Positions 45,481 through 57,970 of a stretch of 64,000 nt of DNA are shown here, piece after piece (the stretch's first letter is position 1; each line of letters opens with the position of its first letter). The stretch is taken from assembly GCA_038501625.1 (NCBI GenBank), contig JAZAYU010000362.1:186001-250000 (forward strand), in the 5' to 3' direction. The notes beneath the pieces were generated by a model. That model ran no database searches, was not told the DNA's origin, and worked only from the letters and a program-made list of their open reading frames with translations. The DNA is from Corbicula japonica (Eukaryota; Mollusca; Bivalvia; Venerida; Cyrenidae). A program made the translations under genes and the position numbers.

Positions 45481-46383
45481 TTTCGGGACAAAACGTAATT
45501 ATACTATTAAATTATGGTACGTTGCTTTTTTAATCGTGCAATGGTCTGTTTGTTAATGTTTGTTATATACCGCGTCGATTGTTTTTCGGGTTTGACATTG
45601 TTACGTAACACAGACGGCGTTTAGCCCAAACTACACACAACTCCGGTGATCTCCCCTTGATTGTGTTACCCAAAAATATTGAACACTTTCGTTAGAACAC
45701 ATTTCTAATGTTTTGTGCGAATTTAAATTGTTAAAGTTATAAAAATGATGCAAACTGAGTTTTTCGGAAGTGGAACTAACATCACAGATAGTACGTGAAA
45801 TCCTGAAAGGATTTCAAATAAACACAGACATGGATAAAAAAAAATTATTACTGTGATTTTAAGAGGTCACGGCATAACGGTTTTAACTGTTTAAAACTAT
45901 CCCAAATAGTGTGCAGTCATTGTATGCATAAATGTGCAATCAACTTTACTAAAACAGTTTGGCATATTTTGCACATAATGATTTGTATAAAACCAGCTGC
46001 ATGGAAACACATCTGATTATTGTTTACAATTACATTTACTGGTGAGGATGTAGTCTTACTAAAGATAGACTCTTCAAGCACTTTGGACAACAAAGTTCTG
46101 TATCACACTGGCAGTTAAACACCGTCCAGGTTTACAAGTCTTAACAAGGTAAATAGTTGTATTTTTTTACTAGAATAGCTTAAACTAGCTTCCTAAGTTT
46201 CAATGATATAATATTTGTTTTTTCAATATGACCACTTCACACATGGATTAAAGAAACTGGTATTTTTAATTTTTATATTATCTAGTTTTTGCCAGGTAAT
46301 TATCGCAACAACAGGAAAAAATTATGACGATCAGTTTGGATTAAACTTGAAAGTTAACCATGTCAGACTTAATTTTCCTGCCC
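45481..46383. other. non-coding stretch, nothing recognised
   Basis: A possible noncoding exon end (TCTTAACAAG|GTAAATAG at 46138-46155) is not strong enough to call. Confidence 0.35.
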
Positions 46384-46917
46384 CAGGGATTTCAATAGAT
46401 GCAGGTTCTTGCATTTTGATGCAAGCAAATTAGTTTTTCTACATTTGACCGTTCCTGATTTTGAGCTTGGGTTCTTTTGATGAAGAAATCATGGTCGAAT
46501 ATTGCAAGAATAAAGATAAATATTGTGTCTGCATTTTAATTATAAAATCAATACTTATATTAGACCACTGAACATATATTTAAACGAAGTTAAAGCACTT
46601 TTATAAGTAGTTAAGTTCAAGTTGAACACAAGATATACATGTAACTTGCAACTATTTGATTACGAGCCCTTAAAAACTCTCAACAGGGACAAACAACCCC
46701 TGGTTTTCAAAAGCTATTGAAATCCGAAATCCCTGCACTTCTGAAGAGACTTTTCACGAGCAAAGAACACTGTTGTTGGCTCATTAGATGTTATAATTTG
46801 TGAATAAAAAACATATTTAAAAGAACATATCAAACTTAGCCAGGGGGTCAAAAGTGAAAAAAAATCAAATATGCTTGCATAAAAATGCAAGAACCTGCAT
46901 CTTTTGAAATCCCTAAA
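46384..46917. mobile_element. foldback element of about 534 bp
   Basis: AGGGATTTCAATAGATGCAGG and TTCTTGCATTTTGATGCAAGC at the left are matched in reverse complement by GCTTGCATAAAAATGCAAGAA and CCTGCATCTTTTGAAATCCCT at the right. A third GAAATCCC-type motif lies at 46720. Non-coding interior. Confidence 0.75.
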
Positions 46918-48989
46918 TGGTATCTTCTAATGAAAATAATTTAACTAAATCATTAAATGGCATTGAAAGAACATAGATGTATTAATATTTCTGATGACAA
47001 ACTAAGAATAATTATATATATTATAATTACATAATTATGTATTAACTTTAATAGTTATAGTAACTGTAATAGCTTTATGATGTACATGTAGAGTAATTTC
47101 TAAATTTTTAGTTGAAGATGATAATATTCACTAAGAAAGATTGTTCAGGTCATTCTAAGGGGCAAAACTAAAAATTATTGATCAAGTGCACCTTTCTGCT
47201 ATAAAAATGTGCCTTTCATTGCATGTGTTACTAGTGTAGATCCAGATCAGACTGAACATTTGTGCCATCTGATCAGATCTACATTGGTCATGTCTTGTTC
47301 AGAAATAACTAAATATGAATCTGAAAGTGAATAGTGCAGATTCTAACTAAACAGCAAAGAGATGCAGGATGATCTAGATCTACTCTGTTTGCATATGTTA
47401 AGGGTTGAAGTTAGAAATGGATTTTATGTGCAAAAGTCAAGTATTCCATGTTTTGTGTCTACTCTTTCCATGCAGCTTTTATTCCATGTGTGACAATATT
47501 AGACCATAAGATTAGACCATATCAACATGCATATCAGTTTGGCTAATCAGAGTCTGTTAATGTTTAGATCTTTTAGGTACATGTACTTCCTGGTCAAGAT
47601 TTAAAGAATGTATATATAGATCAGATAGATGAGATGCATGCATTAAAAGGGTCTAAATAAAATTGACAGATAACAGTGGGGAAAGGGTGTCTGTAAAAGT
47701 TTTTAGCTAATGAAATGAATTTAAAGAGCCCCTTTATCTGATTTATAAGTTTGGACACTTCCTAAAAATATGGTTACATTAACATAACATAAGATAGATG
47801 TTTAACCTGTTTCGGCAAGTTGGATATTTCTCAATTTCTACTAAGGGCATTGACATTAAAGTTCTCACACTCACTTAACAGTGCATAGTTTATGACGCTT
47901 ACAAGTTACTTATTTCTGGCTAGCTTATTCCTGGGGTTATCTCCCCATTTTACACTAAGAGATAAATGGTTAACCTGTTTCTGAAAGTTGGATATTTCTC
48001 ATTGTCTGCAAAGAACAGTAAAATAAATTTAACACACGTACTTAACAGTGCACAGGTCAAGACCCTGACAAGTTAAATAACTCCAGCTACCTTATTTCTG
48101 AGGTTATCTTCCCATTGTGTACTTAGAGAAATGGTTTATCTGTTTCAGCATGTTGAATATTTCTCAATTCCAATCATGTGCCTCTAATAAATACCCACCC
48201 TCCAAATACTTGCATCATCAGTGTTTGTAATAATGCCTAAGCATTAATTACATTAAGTTCTGTAACTTTCCCAATTTTGTAATGATTTATCTTTACATTA
48301 TAATCTTAGGTTATAAATATGTTACATTAATTGATTTTCATGTAAAATTCTTTTTATGCTCAGGTTCTGGAGCAAGAGAAAGTTCTTTTTTCCATTATTT
48401 AGAACTAACTTGTGATTTTTTGCTGTTTTAACATTGTGCTATCATTTTAAATTTGTATCATGACAATCTTCGCTACCGGGGCATATGTGTTGTCCAAACA
48501 CAGCTTCTTTTTTGTGTGTTTTTTTGTTTTGTTTATTTACAGTGAAAATTTTACTGCAATTTAACTAATATCACATACATTGTATCTATATGTCATTCAA
48601 CATAGGCAACCCACAATGTTGCAAGCACATAACATGTCTTCTATAGGAGTTTCTTCATTCTGTATAGTTATTATAAATCTTTATAAGTGGAATAATACTG
48701 GAATTCCTGTTACATTGAATATTATGCGTTTGTTTTATTTTGATTATGTTTACGCTCCGCTGGCTTAAAGCCCTTTCAGTGCTTTGATTTATTTCATGAG
48801 GCGATTTTTGAAAACGACAGAAGCCCGTACTATCAGGATGTTGACTGTTTCACTGCGTATGTTCTGATTTTTGTAGTAATAGAACGTAATAATCTCAGTC
48901 ATTCCGATTTCGTCAGAGCAGTGAGATTACATTGTTGTAATAACAAGAAAATCCTTCTCCCGCCCACTTTGATGCCTTGCATCAAGATT
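46918..48989. other. non-coding stretch with one GATC-type repeat
   Basis: Besides 47233-47400, a block repeated three times in degenerate form (GNTTAACCTGTTTCNGNAAGTTGGATATTTCTCA at 47800, 47970 and 48130) marks an old local duplication of about 165 bp. Confidence 0.5.
47233..47400 (+). repeat. dispersed GATC-type foldback repeat
   Basis: GTGTAGATCCAGATCAGACTG, TGCCATCTGATCAGATCTAC, CAGAAATAACTAA, GATCTAGATCTACTCTGTTTGC: full-length family member including the second foldback. Confidence 0.65.
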
Positions 48990-50725
48990 TTTCTTGTCGC
49001 AACTTGTATTTGGGTTAACATTATCAACAAGGAAGTGGTACATGTGGATCAGGTAATTAATTTGTTAACTTTTTCACTTGTTTACTTTATTCATTATATT
49101 ATGTAAAAATTATAGATATAATATACTTAAAGAAATTAGAAACGCAACTTCTTTAAACATAAATTATGTTTCGTGATAAAAAAGTTGCATTTTTAATTTC
49201 TTTTACTGTATTATATGTACTTGAAGAAATAAGAAACGCAACTTCTTTAAACATGAAATATATTTCTTGTTCAAAGAAGTTGCGTTTCTAATTTCTTTTA
49301 GTATATTTTAAAATTTTAAAGGACAGGTAATGACATATGAAGTAAATATCGGTTACATCTATACCATCTAAATAAAATAGACACACTGAAACAACTAGTT
49401 TAGTAACTCTGTATACATTACAAACACAAATTTAACATTATTTATGATTTCTTAATCTATACTTTACGATAATAGTAATCAATTATCGTGTGAAAAAAAA
49501 TATTTATCGAGCATCGTAGAACTATGAAGCGTGCTCTGAACCCTGAGTTTCAATATTCAGAACGGTCGTCGCCCTAGGTACGGAACTGAAGTTTGTTTGA
49601 AAACCTTAGTAGATCATTAGAAATAAGGAAATCTTTCACACATTTAGGTTTCACTTAAATTGCAAAAGGCGAAAACTGGCTAAAATTTCAAAGAAAAATT
49701 GGAAAATTTCGGTATTAAAAAAATCGCGTTTCAAAAACCGGCCCTGTTTTGTCGTAGAAAAAACATGTTTTACCGTTATTAAATCTGGTTTCTGTCCATG
49801 TTTAAAATTCCGAATTACATTCACTTAAACAGGTAACGGATAAAGGCGTATATCCAAACATACGCTCATCAACGGACATTTTATAATATTTTTACGCAGA
49901 TTTACGTTACGGGTTTTAAAATCGTGAAAAAACGTACGAATTTTTACGTTACGGGTTTCCGAAAAGAAATCAGTGTCGGTTGTGGGGAGCTCAGAATTTC
50001 TGCACGTTCTAATACGTCATCGTCCGTCCGGAAAACAGGGTCGGTCGTGGAAAGGTTATGTTCATTCAAACAAGTTCCAATCCTTTAATTCAGGTTTACC
50101 TACTAAACATTACAAAGCGCAAATGGCGGTATCCGGGAGTGAGTCGTCAAGCTTGCAAGATTCATTTTCAAGAGGATCTACTGAAGACTTTGACATCTGC
50201 TGTGATCCTTGCTCGACAGCTGGTCTGAATGCTGAAGCCAAAGGGTTTTGTAAAGATTGTCAAGAAAACCTCTGTAAACCCTGCCTGGATGCCCACAAAC
50301 GAACAAAGGCATCAAGTCACCACAAGGTGCTTGATCAACCTCAGAAGACAAAACCGACAAGAGTGGCTTCGCAACAACTTAACTCACCACCATGCAACGA
50401 GCCATGCCAGATTCACCAGACTGAAGTGCTCAAGTTCTTCTGTCCCAAACATGAGGCCGTCGGCTGTAATAACTGCATGACCTTAGATCACAGGACTTGT
50501 AACATAAAATACATTCCTGACATATGTGCTGGAACTGCACAAAGTAAGGAATTCAATACCACTCTTCTAGAGGTAGCAAAGATGATCGACGAAGAAGAAC
50601 GTATAATAAAGAAAGCGAACTCTATAAAAGCTGAGAACAAAGCCAGTATAGATAAAGCTATACGAGAAATTGTAATATTTCAAAAGAAGATAAACGACAG
50701 ACTGGAACAGCTAAAGCGAAACCTA
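48990..50725 (+). repeat. segmental duplication, copy 2 (B-box gene and upstream)
   Basis: Counterpart of 34930-36720, ending abruptly within the coiled coil of the B-box gene at about 50725. Carries an extra pair of hairpins at 49128-49300. Confidence 0.8.
49128..49300. mobile_element. two adjacent 80-bp hairpin elements
   Basis: Hairpins at 49128-49205 and 49221-49300 each pair AAAGAAATTAGAAACGCAAC with its complement (GTTGCGTTTCTAATTTCTTT). They are absent from the otherwise matching 35100 region, so they inserted into this copy after the segmental duplication; TATA flanks both sides. Confidence 0.88.
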
Positions 50726-50755
50726 TGGGCGGCCAACACCGCCAAAAATGAATAA
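50123..50755 (+). pseudogene. B-box protein, copy 2, truncated in the coiled coil
   Basis: ATG at 50123 matches the start of copy 1; the open frame continues upstream to 49973 but that part is not conserved. B-box 1 and a complete B-box 2 (GCNNCMTLDHRTC) are followed by the first part of the coiled coil. Identity with copy 1 stops after LEQLKRNL; nine unrelated codons and a stop follow. So the propeller region is absent. It could produce a B-box plus short coiled-coil protein that pairs with full-length relatives, but truncation by rearrangement is the simpler view. Confidence 0.75.
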
Positions 50756-50984
50756 TTTGCTTTAATTCAATCATACCACAAACACATCGGGGAACAAATC
50801 CGTTCAATTCAAACAAAAATGTTGCAAAGAAAGACTTTAATTGTCAAAACAAAGCAGTTTCTGCTTCAATTCGGTGTATTTACAAACCACGCAGCGATAT
50901 TGCTCCTAAAACAAGACATAAAGTAATCCAATTCAGTGGAATTAGAAACGGTGCTTATTCTGCATTAATTTAATGCATCAACAC
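50756..50984. other. non-coding joint between B-box copy 2 and the minisatellite
   Basis: AT-rich and without homology to the region after the same point of copy 1; the rearrangement breakpoint is near 50725. Confidence 0.5.
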
Positions 50985-51224
50985 ACTCAATTCGGTGCAA
51001 CCACATTCAATTCGGAGCAACCTCGTTTAATTCGGTGAAACTTCGTTCAATTCGGTGCAACGTCGTTCAATTCGGTGCAACGTCGTTCAAATCGGTGCAT
51101 CGTTTAATTCAGTGCAACCTCGTTCAACTCGGTGCAACCTCGAGTGATTCGGTGCAACTTCGTTCAATTCGGTGCATCATCTTTTCATTCAGTGCAACCT
51201 CGTTCAATTCGGTACAACCTCTGT
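50985..51224 (+). repeat. 20-bp minisatellite, about twelve degenerate units
   Basis: Consensus TTCAATTCGGTGCAACCTCG; most units are 20 bp with a few 14-18-bp ones. Unrelated to the 20-bp array at 27541. Confidence 0.9.
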
Positions 51225-51475
51225 ATAACTCGTTCTTGCAATGTAGTTAAAACTGTCTTGCATTCTATGAATTTGCATTATTTATTATATTTAATGGGAA
51301 TTGATGTTCAGTGATATTTGTGGAGCTTTTTATTGTTATTGTTGCTATTTTTAGCATGAAAACATGTTTATATTTTACATTTCACTTAAAATCATAATTA
51401 TTCCCCCCCCCCCTTCAAATTTCTTTATAAATATCACAACCGGCGAATCATTCTTATCCAATGCATGATGACTAG

Positions 51476-51943
51476 GAAAATACGAGAGATTGTGATTTAA
51501 ACTATGATGAATTCTACGAACACATTCGACGTCGTACAAAGCGATATTACGTAGGGGGGTTTAAGCCGTCGATCTCAGAGGACAAAATCGCGCGATACGT
51601 TCGAAGCAAAGGACTCACAGTGACAAAAGTTTCAATTTTCAGAAACGATAAACGTAAAACAACTGTTGTAAGAGTCAATGTCGAAGACGATGGCACTGCT
51701 GATAATCTGACAGAGGATTATACGTTTTGGCCACGGGGTATTATTTGCCGGCCATGGTTATCACGAAACGCCCGTCAAAATCTTCACGACACTATTCATA
51801 ATGATCATCAGAGAGGTCAAGAACAGCCACCCAAGCACCGCCAACGGAAAAATTCTTGGAGCCGGCACAACGTAACAATAGATCGTGATCATGATCATTC
51901 AACCAATAACAGATTCTCAGCTCTTTATGAAGATGTAGAGTGA
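51476..51943 (+). pseudogene. LINE ORF1, C-terminal part
   Basis: Open frame without ATG from 51476; an in-frame TAG lies at 51473. It reads an RRM-like domain (KRYYVGGFKP, TVTKVSIFRN, VVRVNV, FWPRGIICRPW), then a basic, polar tail (HRQRKN, RHDH) and a stop eleven bases before ORF2. RRM-like domains of this kind occur in ORF1 RNA-binding proteins of several LINE clades. The N-terminal part is missing. Confidence 0.75.
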
Positions 51944-51953
51944 CATAGTATTC

Positions 51954-54900
51954 ATGCAATATTTTGGTAAGAATTCTATGTTAATAATAACCACCAACAA
52001 ACTATTACCTTTTATAATGATCATGCCCCTTTTAATATCAACTTTAAATATATGCACATGGAATGCGACAGGCATTATGTCTAGTGCTAGTTATCTGTGT
52101 GACTGCCTTTCGAGGAACAAAATAGACATATGTGGAATTTCCGAGCATTGGCTTCGTAGAAAGGATCTCCATTTTTTAGACTGTATAAACTCGGAGTACA
52201 TGTCATATTCCATGTCTGACCGTGACCTCGATATTTCTAGTTTTAGAAAAGTCGGTAAAGGAGGTACAGCCTTCCTATGGAAAAAGAACTTAAACTCCAT
52301 TGTTTCTCCTATAGAGATTAACAGTGACAAACTCCTAGGTATTCAAATAATAACCAGTCCCGGAAGTTACATGTTTATGTTTCAAGTTTACTTACCATGT
52401 AAAAATTATTCTATTGAAACATATAAACTATTTTTAGAGGAAATTGAAAACGTAATATGCACCTTTATTGATCAAGGTACGGTTATAGTAATACCGAGAC
52501 TACAATACCGAACTGGCATCACAAAGACATAGTGGCGAAACTGTTTTAGACAGCCGAGGTAAATTGCTAATTCAGCTTATGTCCAGATACTCCTTTACTG
52601 CTGTGAATACACTAAGGTCTTGTAAAGGGTCATTATATAGTAACGTACCATTTAACTCAAGTAGGGAAACACTCATTGACCATATCTTTGTACAAAATGC
52701 CATTCTTGAAAACGTTATATCTTGTCAGATTTTGGATGACGACGCCCTTAACGTATCAACTCATCGCCCAATCGTGTTATCTTACACTATCAATTATGAG
52801 TTCCCAGTTCATACTCAATCTAATACGAACAAAATTATAAACTGGCAGAACGTTAAGCAAGACCGCTTAGATCTATACAAAATGTTCCTAGAAATTAGCG
52901 ATGTTTTAAAATGCGCTCTAGATTTCCAGATAAATAATACCCAATGCATAGATGAATTATACTCAGCAATTGTGCTTATCGTCAACCTCGCAACCGACAT
53001 GTTTATACCAAAGGTACGCTTTAAACCATACATTAAGCCTTACTGGAACCAAACTTTAACAAATTTACATAAAGATTTAAAACTTAAACGCATAAAATGG
53101 ATTAACGACAATAGATCTAAAGTTGCAAATTCTTATATAGATTACAAAAATTCTGAGAAAAAATTTCGCAAGGTCCATAGACAAGCCTCACTTTCACACA
53201 CCGAAACCCAAGAAAAAGAAATTGACGACGCGGCTGAATTTGACAACAATGAATTTTGGCGACTAATAAATAAACGGAGAAAGAAAACATCGTACACAAG
53301 CGGATTCGAAATGAATTTCGACGGAATTTTATACAAAGATCCGAAAATTATTAATGAAAAATGGATGTGCTACTTTAAAGACCTATATTCGCCGAGTTCG
53401 GACCCTTCATTTGACGACGCGTTTTTTAATCAAATTAATCGTGAAATTGACGAATTAAAAGGATTAATATCCACACACAACGGGCCATCCTTTGTCATTG
53501 AAGAATCTTCACTATCTGAAGCAATAAAAACTTGCAAAAACAAAAAAGCTTGTGGATATGACGGCATATTTTATGAAAATATAAAACACGGCGGAAACCT
53601 ATTACTGAGAATCTTGACAAAACTATTCAATAGCATGCTTAAATTCTCGCATACACCCACAGACCTTAAAAAAGGTATCATTACCACACTGTACAAAGGT
53701 GGTAACAAAAAGAAGAACGATCCTAGTAGTTATAGAGCTATATCGTTATGTTCATGTATCTTAAAACTATATGAAAAAACTTTAATCAGTTATATTGACA
53801 AACACAGTAACTTTAAATTAAATCCTTCTCAAGGTGGTTTTCAAAGAAACGTCAGTAGCTTAATGACGTCATTTATGACCAGAGAATGCATATATTACGC
53901 TAAAGAGAATAATTCCGTCATTTACGCATGCTTTCTTGACGCGAAACAAGCATTTGACCGGACCTGGATAAATCTTTTATTAATAAAACTGTTTAAAAGT
54001 GGAATTGATATAAAATTATTTAAAGCTATAATGTCCTTTTTTACAAACTGTTACAGCTGTGTGAAATCCAACGGGTATACGTCCACCTGGTTCCAAATCT
54101 TGCAAGGTACACGTCAAGGTCAATGTATAAGCCCTTACCTCTATATCGTCTTCATAAACAGTCTGTTAGATGAGATTGACCAAAGCGACGCCTGTTTCAA
54201 ACTGAACAACATAACATGCGGTTGTCCAACGTCAGCTGACGATATGGTTATATTATCTAGCGTTAAGCATGGTTTAGACAAATTGCTCAATATATGTTAC
54301 TCTAACTCGACTAGAGGACGATACCTTTATAATGCAGATAAATGCAAAGTCGTAGTATTTAATGAAAAGAAACCTAAAGACCGGAAGTGGTATTTAGGAA
54401 ACGCAGAAATCCTAGAAACTGACTCTTATGTCCATCTTGGGGTCCCTTGTCATAAACAATTATCGTTGACAGAGAACATCCAAGAAAGTTGTCACAAACT
54501 TAGAAAAACCTTTTTCAGTCTAGTTAATTGCGGTATTGAACGTAATGGCCTTAATCCGCTAACCTCAAAGAAAATGTATGAAACAATCGTACTTCCTAGA
54601 GCGATTTACGGCAGCGAACTATGGAACAGTGTTACTAATAATCAATTAATGCCATTAGAAAGAGCTCATCGTCAGTGCATTAAATACATACAGTCAATCC
54701 CATTTCAATCTAGGACCGACGTAGCACTTAGTAGCTTAGGTATCTATCCGATTGAGAACTTAATAGATAAAAGAAAATTAATATTTCTAGGCCAGTTATG
54801 TCACTTAAACTGCAAATTTAAAATTAAGGAGATATTTGCTTTAAGATTATTTTCCTACCTATCCAAACCAAATATCGCGCGAGGATTTATTCCCGATATA

Positions 54901-55470
54901 TTTTCGATATTAAGTAAATATCAGCTACAGAACTACATGTATGTCAGAGAATATCTTACTTCAGGTGAATTTCCGAAACAAAACGTATGGAAGAAAATTG
55001 TTAAAAGTGCCATTCATTCTGTGGTGGAATATAACTGGAGAAACCGAATAATATGCGACGCTACTCTCCAAGATTTTAGTATAATTCATTCGAAATACGA
55101 GCCCTCATCCCTTTGGAATTTTTGTCGCATATATAAAGATTACCATCCTCAATGCACCTCAGCTTTTGCCCTCTTAAATAAATTCTTCTCAAGAAAGTAT
55201 GCAGTTATTTGTCCTAAATGCCAATTGTCTACACTTGACATAGCTCTGCATTCGTTGATGTTTTGCGTCTCAACTGACTGTATAAGAGACAAGCTATGGA
55301 CTAATTTGTCGAAAATATTAGACACTACTACTTATAATAGTTTCATTTGCCACTCACCAAAATCCCAAAGCTTTGAACTTTTTACGGGATTGCATTCATA
55401 TGAATTAAGTGATACTACAAGAGTACTATGTTTTAAAGCGTTTATTAACGCTATTCACAAAATGAGCTAA
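51954..55470 (+). pseudogene. LINE ORF2 (endonuclease and reverse transcriptase), one frameshift
   Basis: Frame 1 (51954-52532) carries the start of an AP endonuclease domain (NICTWNATG, ICGISEHWL, GGTAFLWK). At about 52494, after VIVI, a one-base change shifts the frame; the remaining endonuclease and the rest lie in a 968-codon frame from 52564. There, reverse transcriptase motif A is FLDAKQAFDRTW (Asp at residue 459 of that frame) and the catalytic box is SADD (557-560) with Ser where most have Tyr or Phe. A Cys-Cys-His-Cys knuckle (CPKC...H....C) starts at residue 883. No other stop occurs over nearly 2.9 kb. Confidence 0.9.
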
Positions 55471-55689
55471 TAATTTGTTTTTACTCATCTCTCTTTAAAA
55501 CTGGGACTAATTTATAGAGTAATAATTACGAACAAACTTAAATAGGTTTAAAGATTCTATATAAAAGTTCTACAAACTTCAATTTTGCATTAATCATGTT
55601 TTGTGTTTATTCCCCGCGGTGAGTCTTGTAGTTTCGTTTCGCACAAGGCTCTTGAGGCAGGGATGAAAGCCACCTAACACTGTATTAAA

Positions 55690-56470
55690 CTATTATTAGT
55701 GTGCTGCATGATGCTATGTTCTCGTTTACGTGCGCTGTACAATGCTGTAGTTTTTATAAGCGTACTCTATGCTGCAGTTATCTTGTATAAGTGTTCTGTA
55801 TGATGCTCAAACTCTGTTTTAGTGTGTTGTATGATGTTGTAAGTTTGTATTAGTGTGCTGTACGATGCTGTGATTTTGTATTAGTCTGCTGTACGATGCT
55901 GTAAGTGTACTTTAATGTGCTTTATGACATTGTAAGCTTGTATACGTGTGCTGTTTGATATTGTAAGTTATTATAAGCGTGCTGCATGATGATCTAATCT
56001 TGCATTAGTGTGCTTTATGATCTTTTAATTTTGTATAAGTGTGCTTTATGATGCTGTAACGATGTATTAGTGTGCTGTATGATGTTTTTATTTTGTATAA
56101 GTGTGCTGCGTGATGAGTAATTTTGTATTAGTGTGCTTACTGATGTTCTAATTTTGTATAAATGTGCTTTATAATGCTCTAACGTTGTATTAGTGTGCTG
56201 TAAGATGATTTTATTTTGTATAAGTGTGCTACATAATGCTGTTATGTTGTATAAGTGGGCTGTGTGATGTCCTTATTTTGCATGAGTGTGCGTTATGATG
56301 TTGTTATTTTGTATAAGTGTACTGTATGATGTTTTAACTTTGTATAAGTGTGCTGTTTGATATTTTAACTATGTATAAGTGTGCTCTATGATGCTGTTAT
56401 CCTGTATTAGTGTGCGGTATAATGCTGCATTTCCGTAACAGTATGCTGTGTTAGTATGCTGTATGCTACT
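55690..56470 (+). repeat. 31-bp minisatellite in the LINE 3' region, about 25 units
   Basis: Degenerate units of TTGTATNAGTGTGCTGTATGATG at 31-bp spacing (for example 55821, 55852, 55883, 55914). It lies between ORF2 and the conserved 3' end, so it is either part of the element or an expansion in this copy. Confidence 0.88.
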
Positions 56471-56714
56471 GTAATAGCGTACTAGTAGATCATGTTTGTT
56501 TGTTTGTTTGTTTTTCTCCTGATCCAATTTAAATTTTTATTTTATTTATTTGTTCCTTGTTTACTCTGTGTTTGTTCTTTCTTGTTCTTTTGTATGTGCG
56601 TATGCGCTATCACTGTAAGAATCAATGTTATAGCTTTTATGTATATAATTATCATTGTTATACATGTCTTTGTGCTCTTCAGATTTGGAGGAAATAAAGA
56701 ATATATATATATAT

Positions 56715-57679
56715 TAAAAGAATTAAAAACAAGGGGAGGTGTTGGCAGTTAAAGTTTGGTAATTTTGCTCAGTGAAAAAGCTGAATTAGTCAGAAAATTT
56801 AATTCACATATGGTGCTGGCAACACTGCCAGAGGTCATGAAGGGGACCACTTGGGCGACTTTCTCCCTTGAGCACCTAACTTTGCCTTACAATGACCTTG
56901 AAGCGTTGTGTCATAACTGTTGCTTACATAACATTATACAGTTAATACTTTGGTCAAAGTTTATTTCACATGTATTTAATTTTCATGTATTTGGTGGCAA
57001 GGCTATTGCACATACTTCAACCATTGAACAGAGTGTCTTAATTGAACAATACAATTGCCTGAATTTGTGCCCGTCTAAATGCCATTAGCTGTTGTTCTTG
57101 CACACAATTTTGTCCCAGAGACATTAAATGATTTCACACTATATTAAGATAAAATTTAATTACAATGTTTCTGAAAACAAACAGCATTAGTTAGGGTGTG
57201 TCTGCTGACCGCAAGTGTCAGAGTTTACAGTGCTTTTTTATGCCAAATATTGGGAGAAATAGGGCCCCATTCCCCCCTCAAAATAATATATATTTTTCCC
57301 CCGTGTCCGATAAAAAATTCCCTCTTTGCTGGAGTCTGTTACAGACCGTACTGAGTCAGGATAAATTTAATGGATACCCCACTGATAGACAATACATTGA
57401 CAAGAATAATTGATAAAATTGCAGAGGGAGAAAGAGACATTTCACTGTAGACCACTGACTTTCTTTAATAAAAAATCAGTGAACCCTTCGTTTTGTTGTG
57501 TTTGACAGGCTGCAAGTATGTTCCAAATATTCCCCCTTTTCTTTGTTCACATCGCAATATTCCCCCTCCAAAGGGCTGCGACCCCCTTCCACCAAAAGTG
57601 AAAAAAACAACAACACTGGTTTAGTAAAGTTCCCCCCACCCCAAAAGTGTTGTACTATTTTTGTTCGACAAAATTTCAG
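56715..57679. other. non-coding stretch between the LINE and kinesin exons
   Basis: No kinesin motor exon found. Pyrimidine/C-rich patches (TTCCCCCCTC, TCCCCCCACCCC) around 57270-57640. Open frames at 56756 and 57198 lack any family resemblance. Confidence 0.45.
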
Positions 57680-57781
57680 CAAGACGAGGTATCAGAAGAC
57701 CTCATGTCGTTCCACGAGAAGGTGAATGAAATGCAAGAACTTGCAGAGGAAATCATTGACGACCAGAAATCACTCATTGAA
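57680..57781 (+). CDS. KIF2-like: KIF2-like exon, neck-to-tail region
   Basis: 34 codons, phase 0 both sides; acceptor AAATTTCAG|CAAG, donor GAA|GTAAGA. MSFHEKVNEM corresponds to the FHEAVSQM / FHEAMTQI segment of KIF2A / KIF2C. Confidence 0.7.
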
Positions 57782-57840
57782 GTAAGAACTAACAACTATA
57801 TCCTCTACTCTGTATATACACCTTTTATAACATTGGCGAC

Positions 57841-57970
57841 TTTTGTGGATTCCGATCAGCCAGCAAAACTATGCCCTATTATATGGATCTTACTGTTCAC
57901 ATTTGTTGTTCACATTTGGTCAGAAATAACCTGCTGGATCTAATGCAAACAGTTTAGATCCTGATCAGAT
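57841..57970 (+). repeat. dispersed GATC-type repeat in the KIF2-like intron
   Basis: GATTCCGATCAGCCAGCA, GGTCAGAAATAACCTGC, GCAAACAGTTTAGATCCTGATCAG. Diverged member. Confidence 0.55.

Larger units (their letters stand above)
51476..56714 (+). mobile_element. APE-type LINE, 5'-truncated, nearly intact
   Basis: A 5.2-kb non-LTR retrotransposon: the end of ORF1, ORF2 with endonuclease, reverse transcriptase and a C-terminal zinc knuckle, then a 3' region of 1.2 kb that includes a 31-bp minisatellite and ends GATTTGGAGGAAATAAAGAA(TA)n, with AATAAA at 56693-56698. The 5' end has no ORF1 start codon, so truncation during insertion is likely. A single frameshift in ORF2 makes the copy young but inactive. 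Clade not assigned; the general build resembles Jockey/CR1-like elements of molluscs. Confidence 0.9.

Noticed and set aside
49973..50122. N-terminal extension of B-box copy 2
   Set aside because: The frame is open upstream by chance; copy 1 shows that conserved coding sequence starts at the ATG matching 50123, and the upstream part aligns only as noncoding DNA.
56756..57088. Open frame of 110 codons after the LINE
   Set aside because: No recognisable domain, no start context, next to the LINE end; likely chance.
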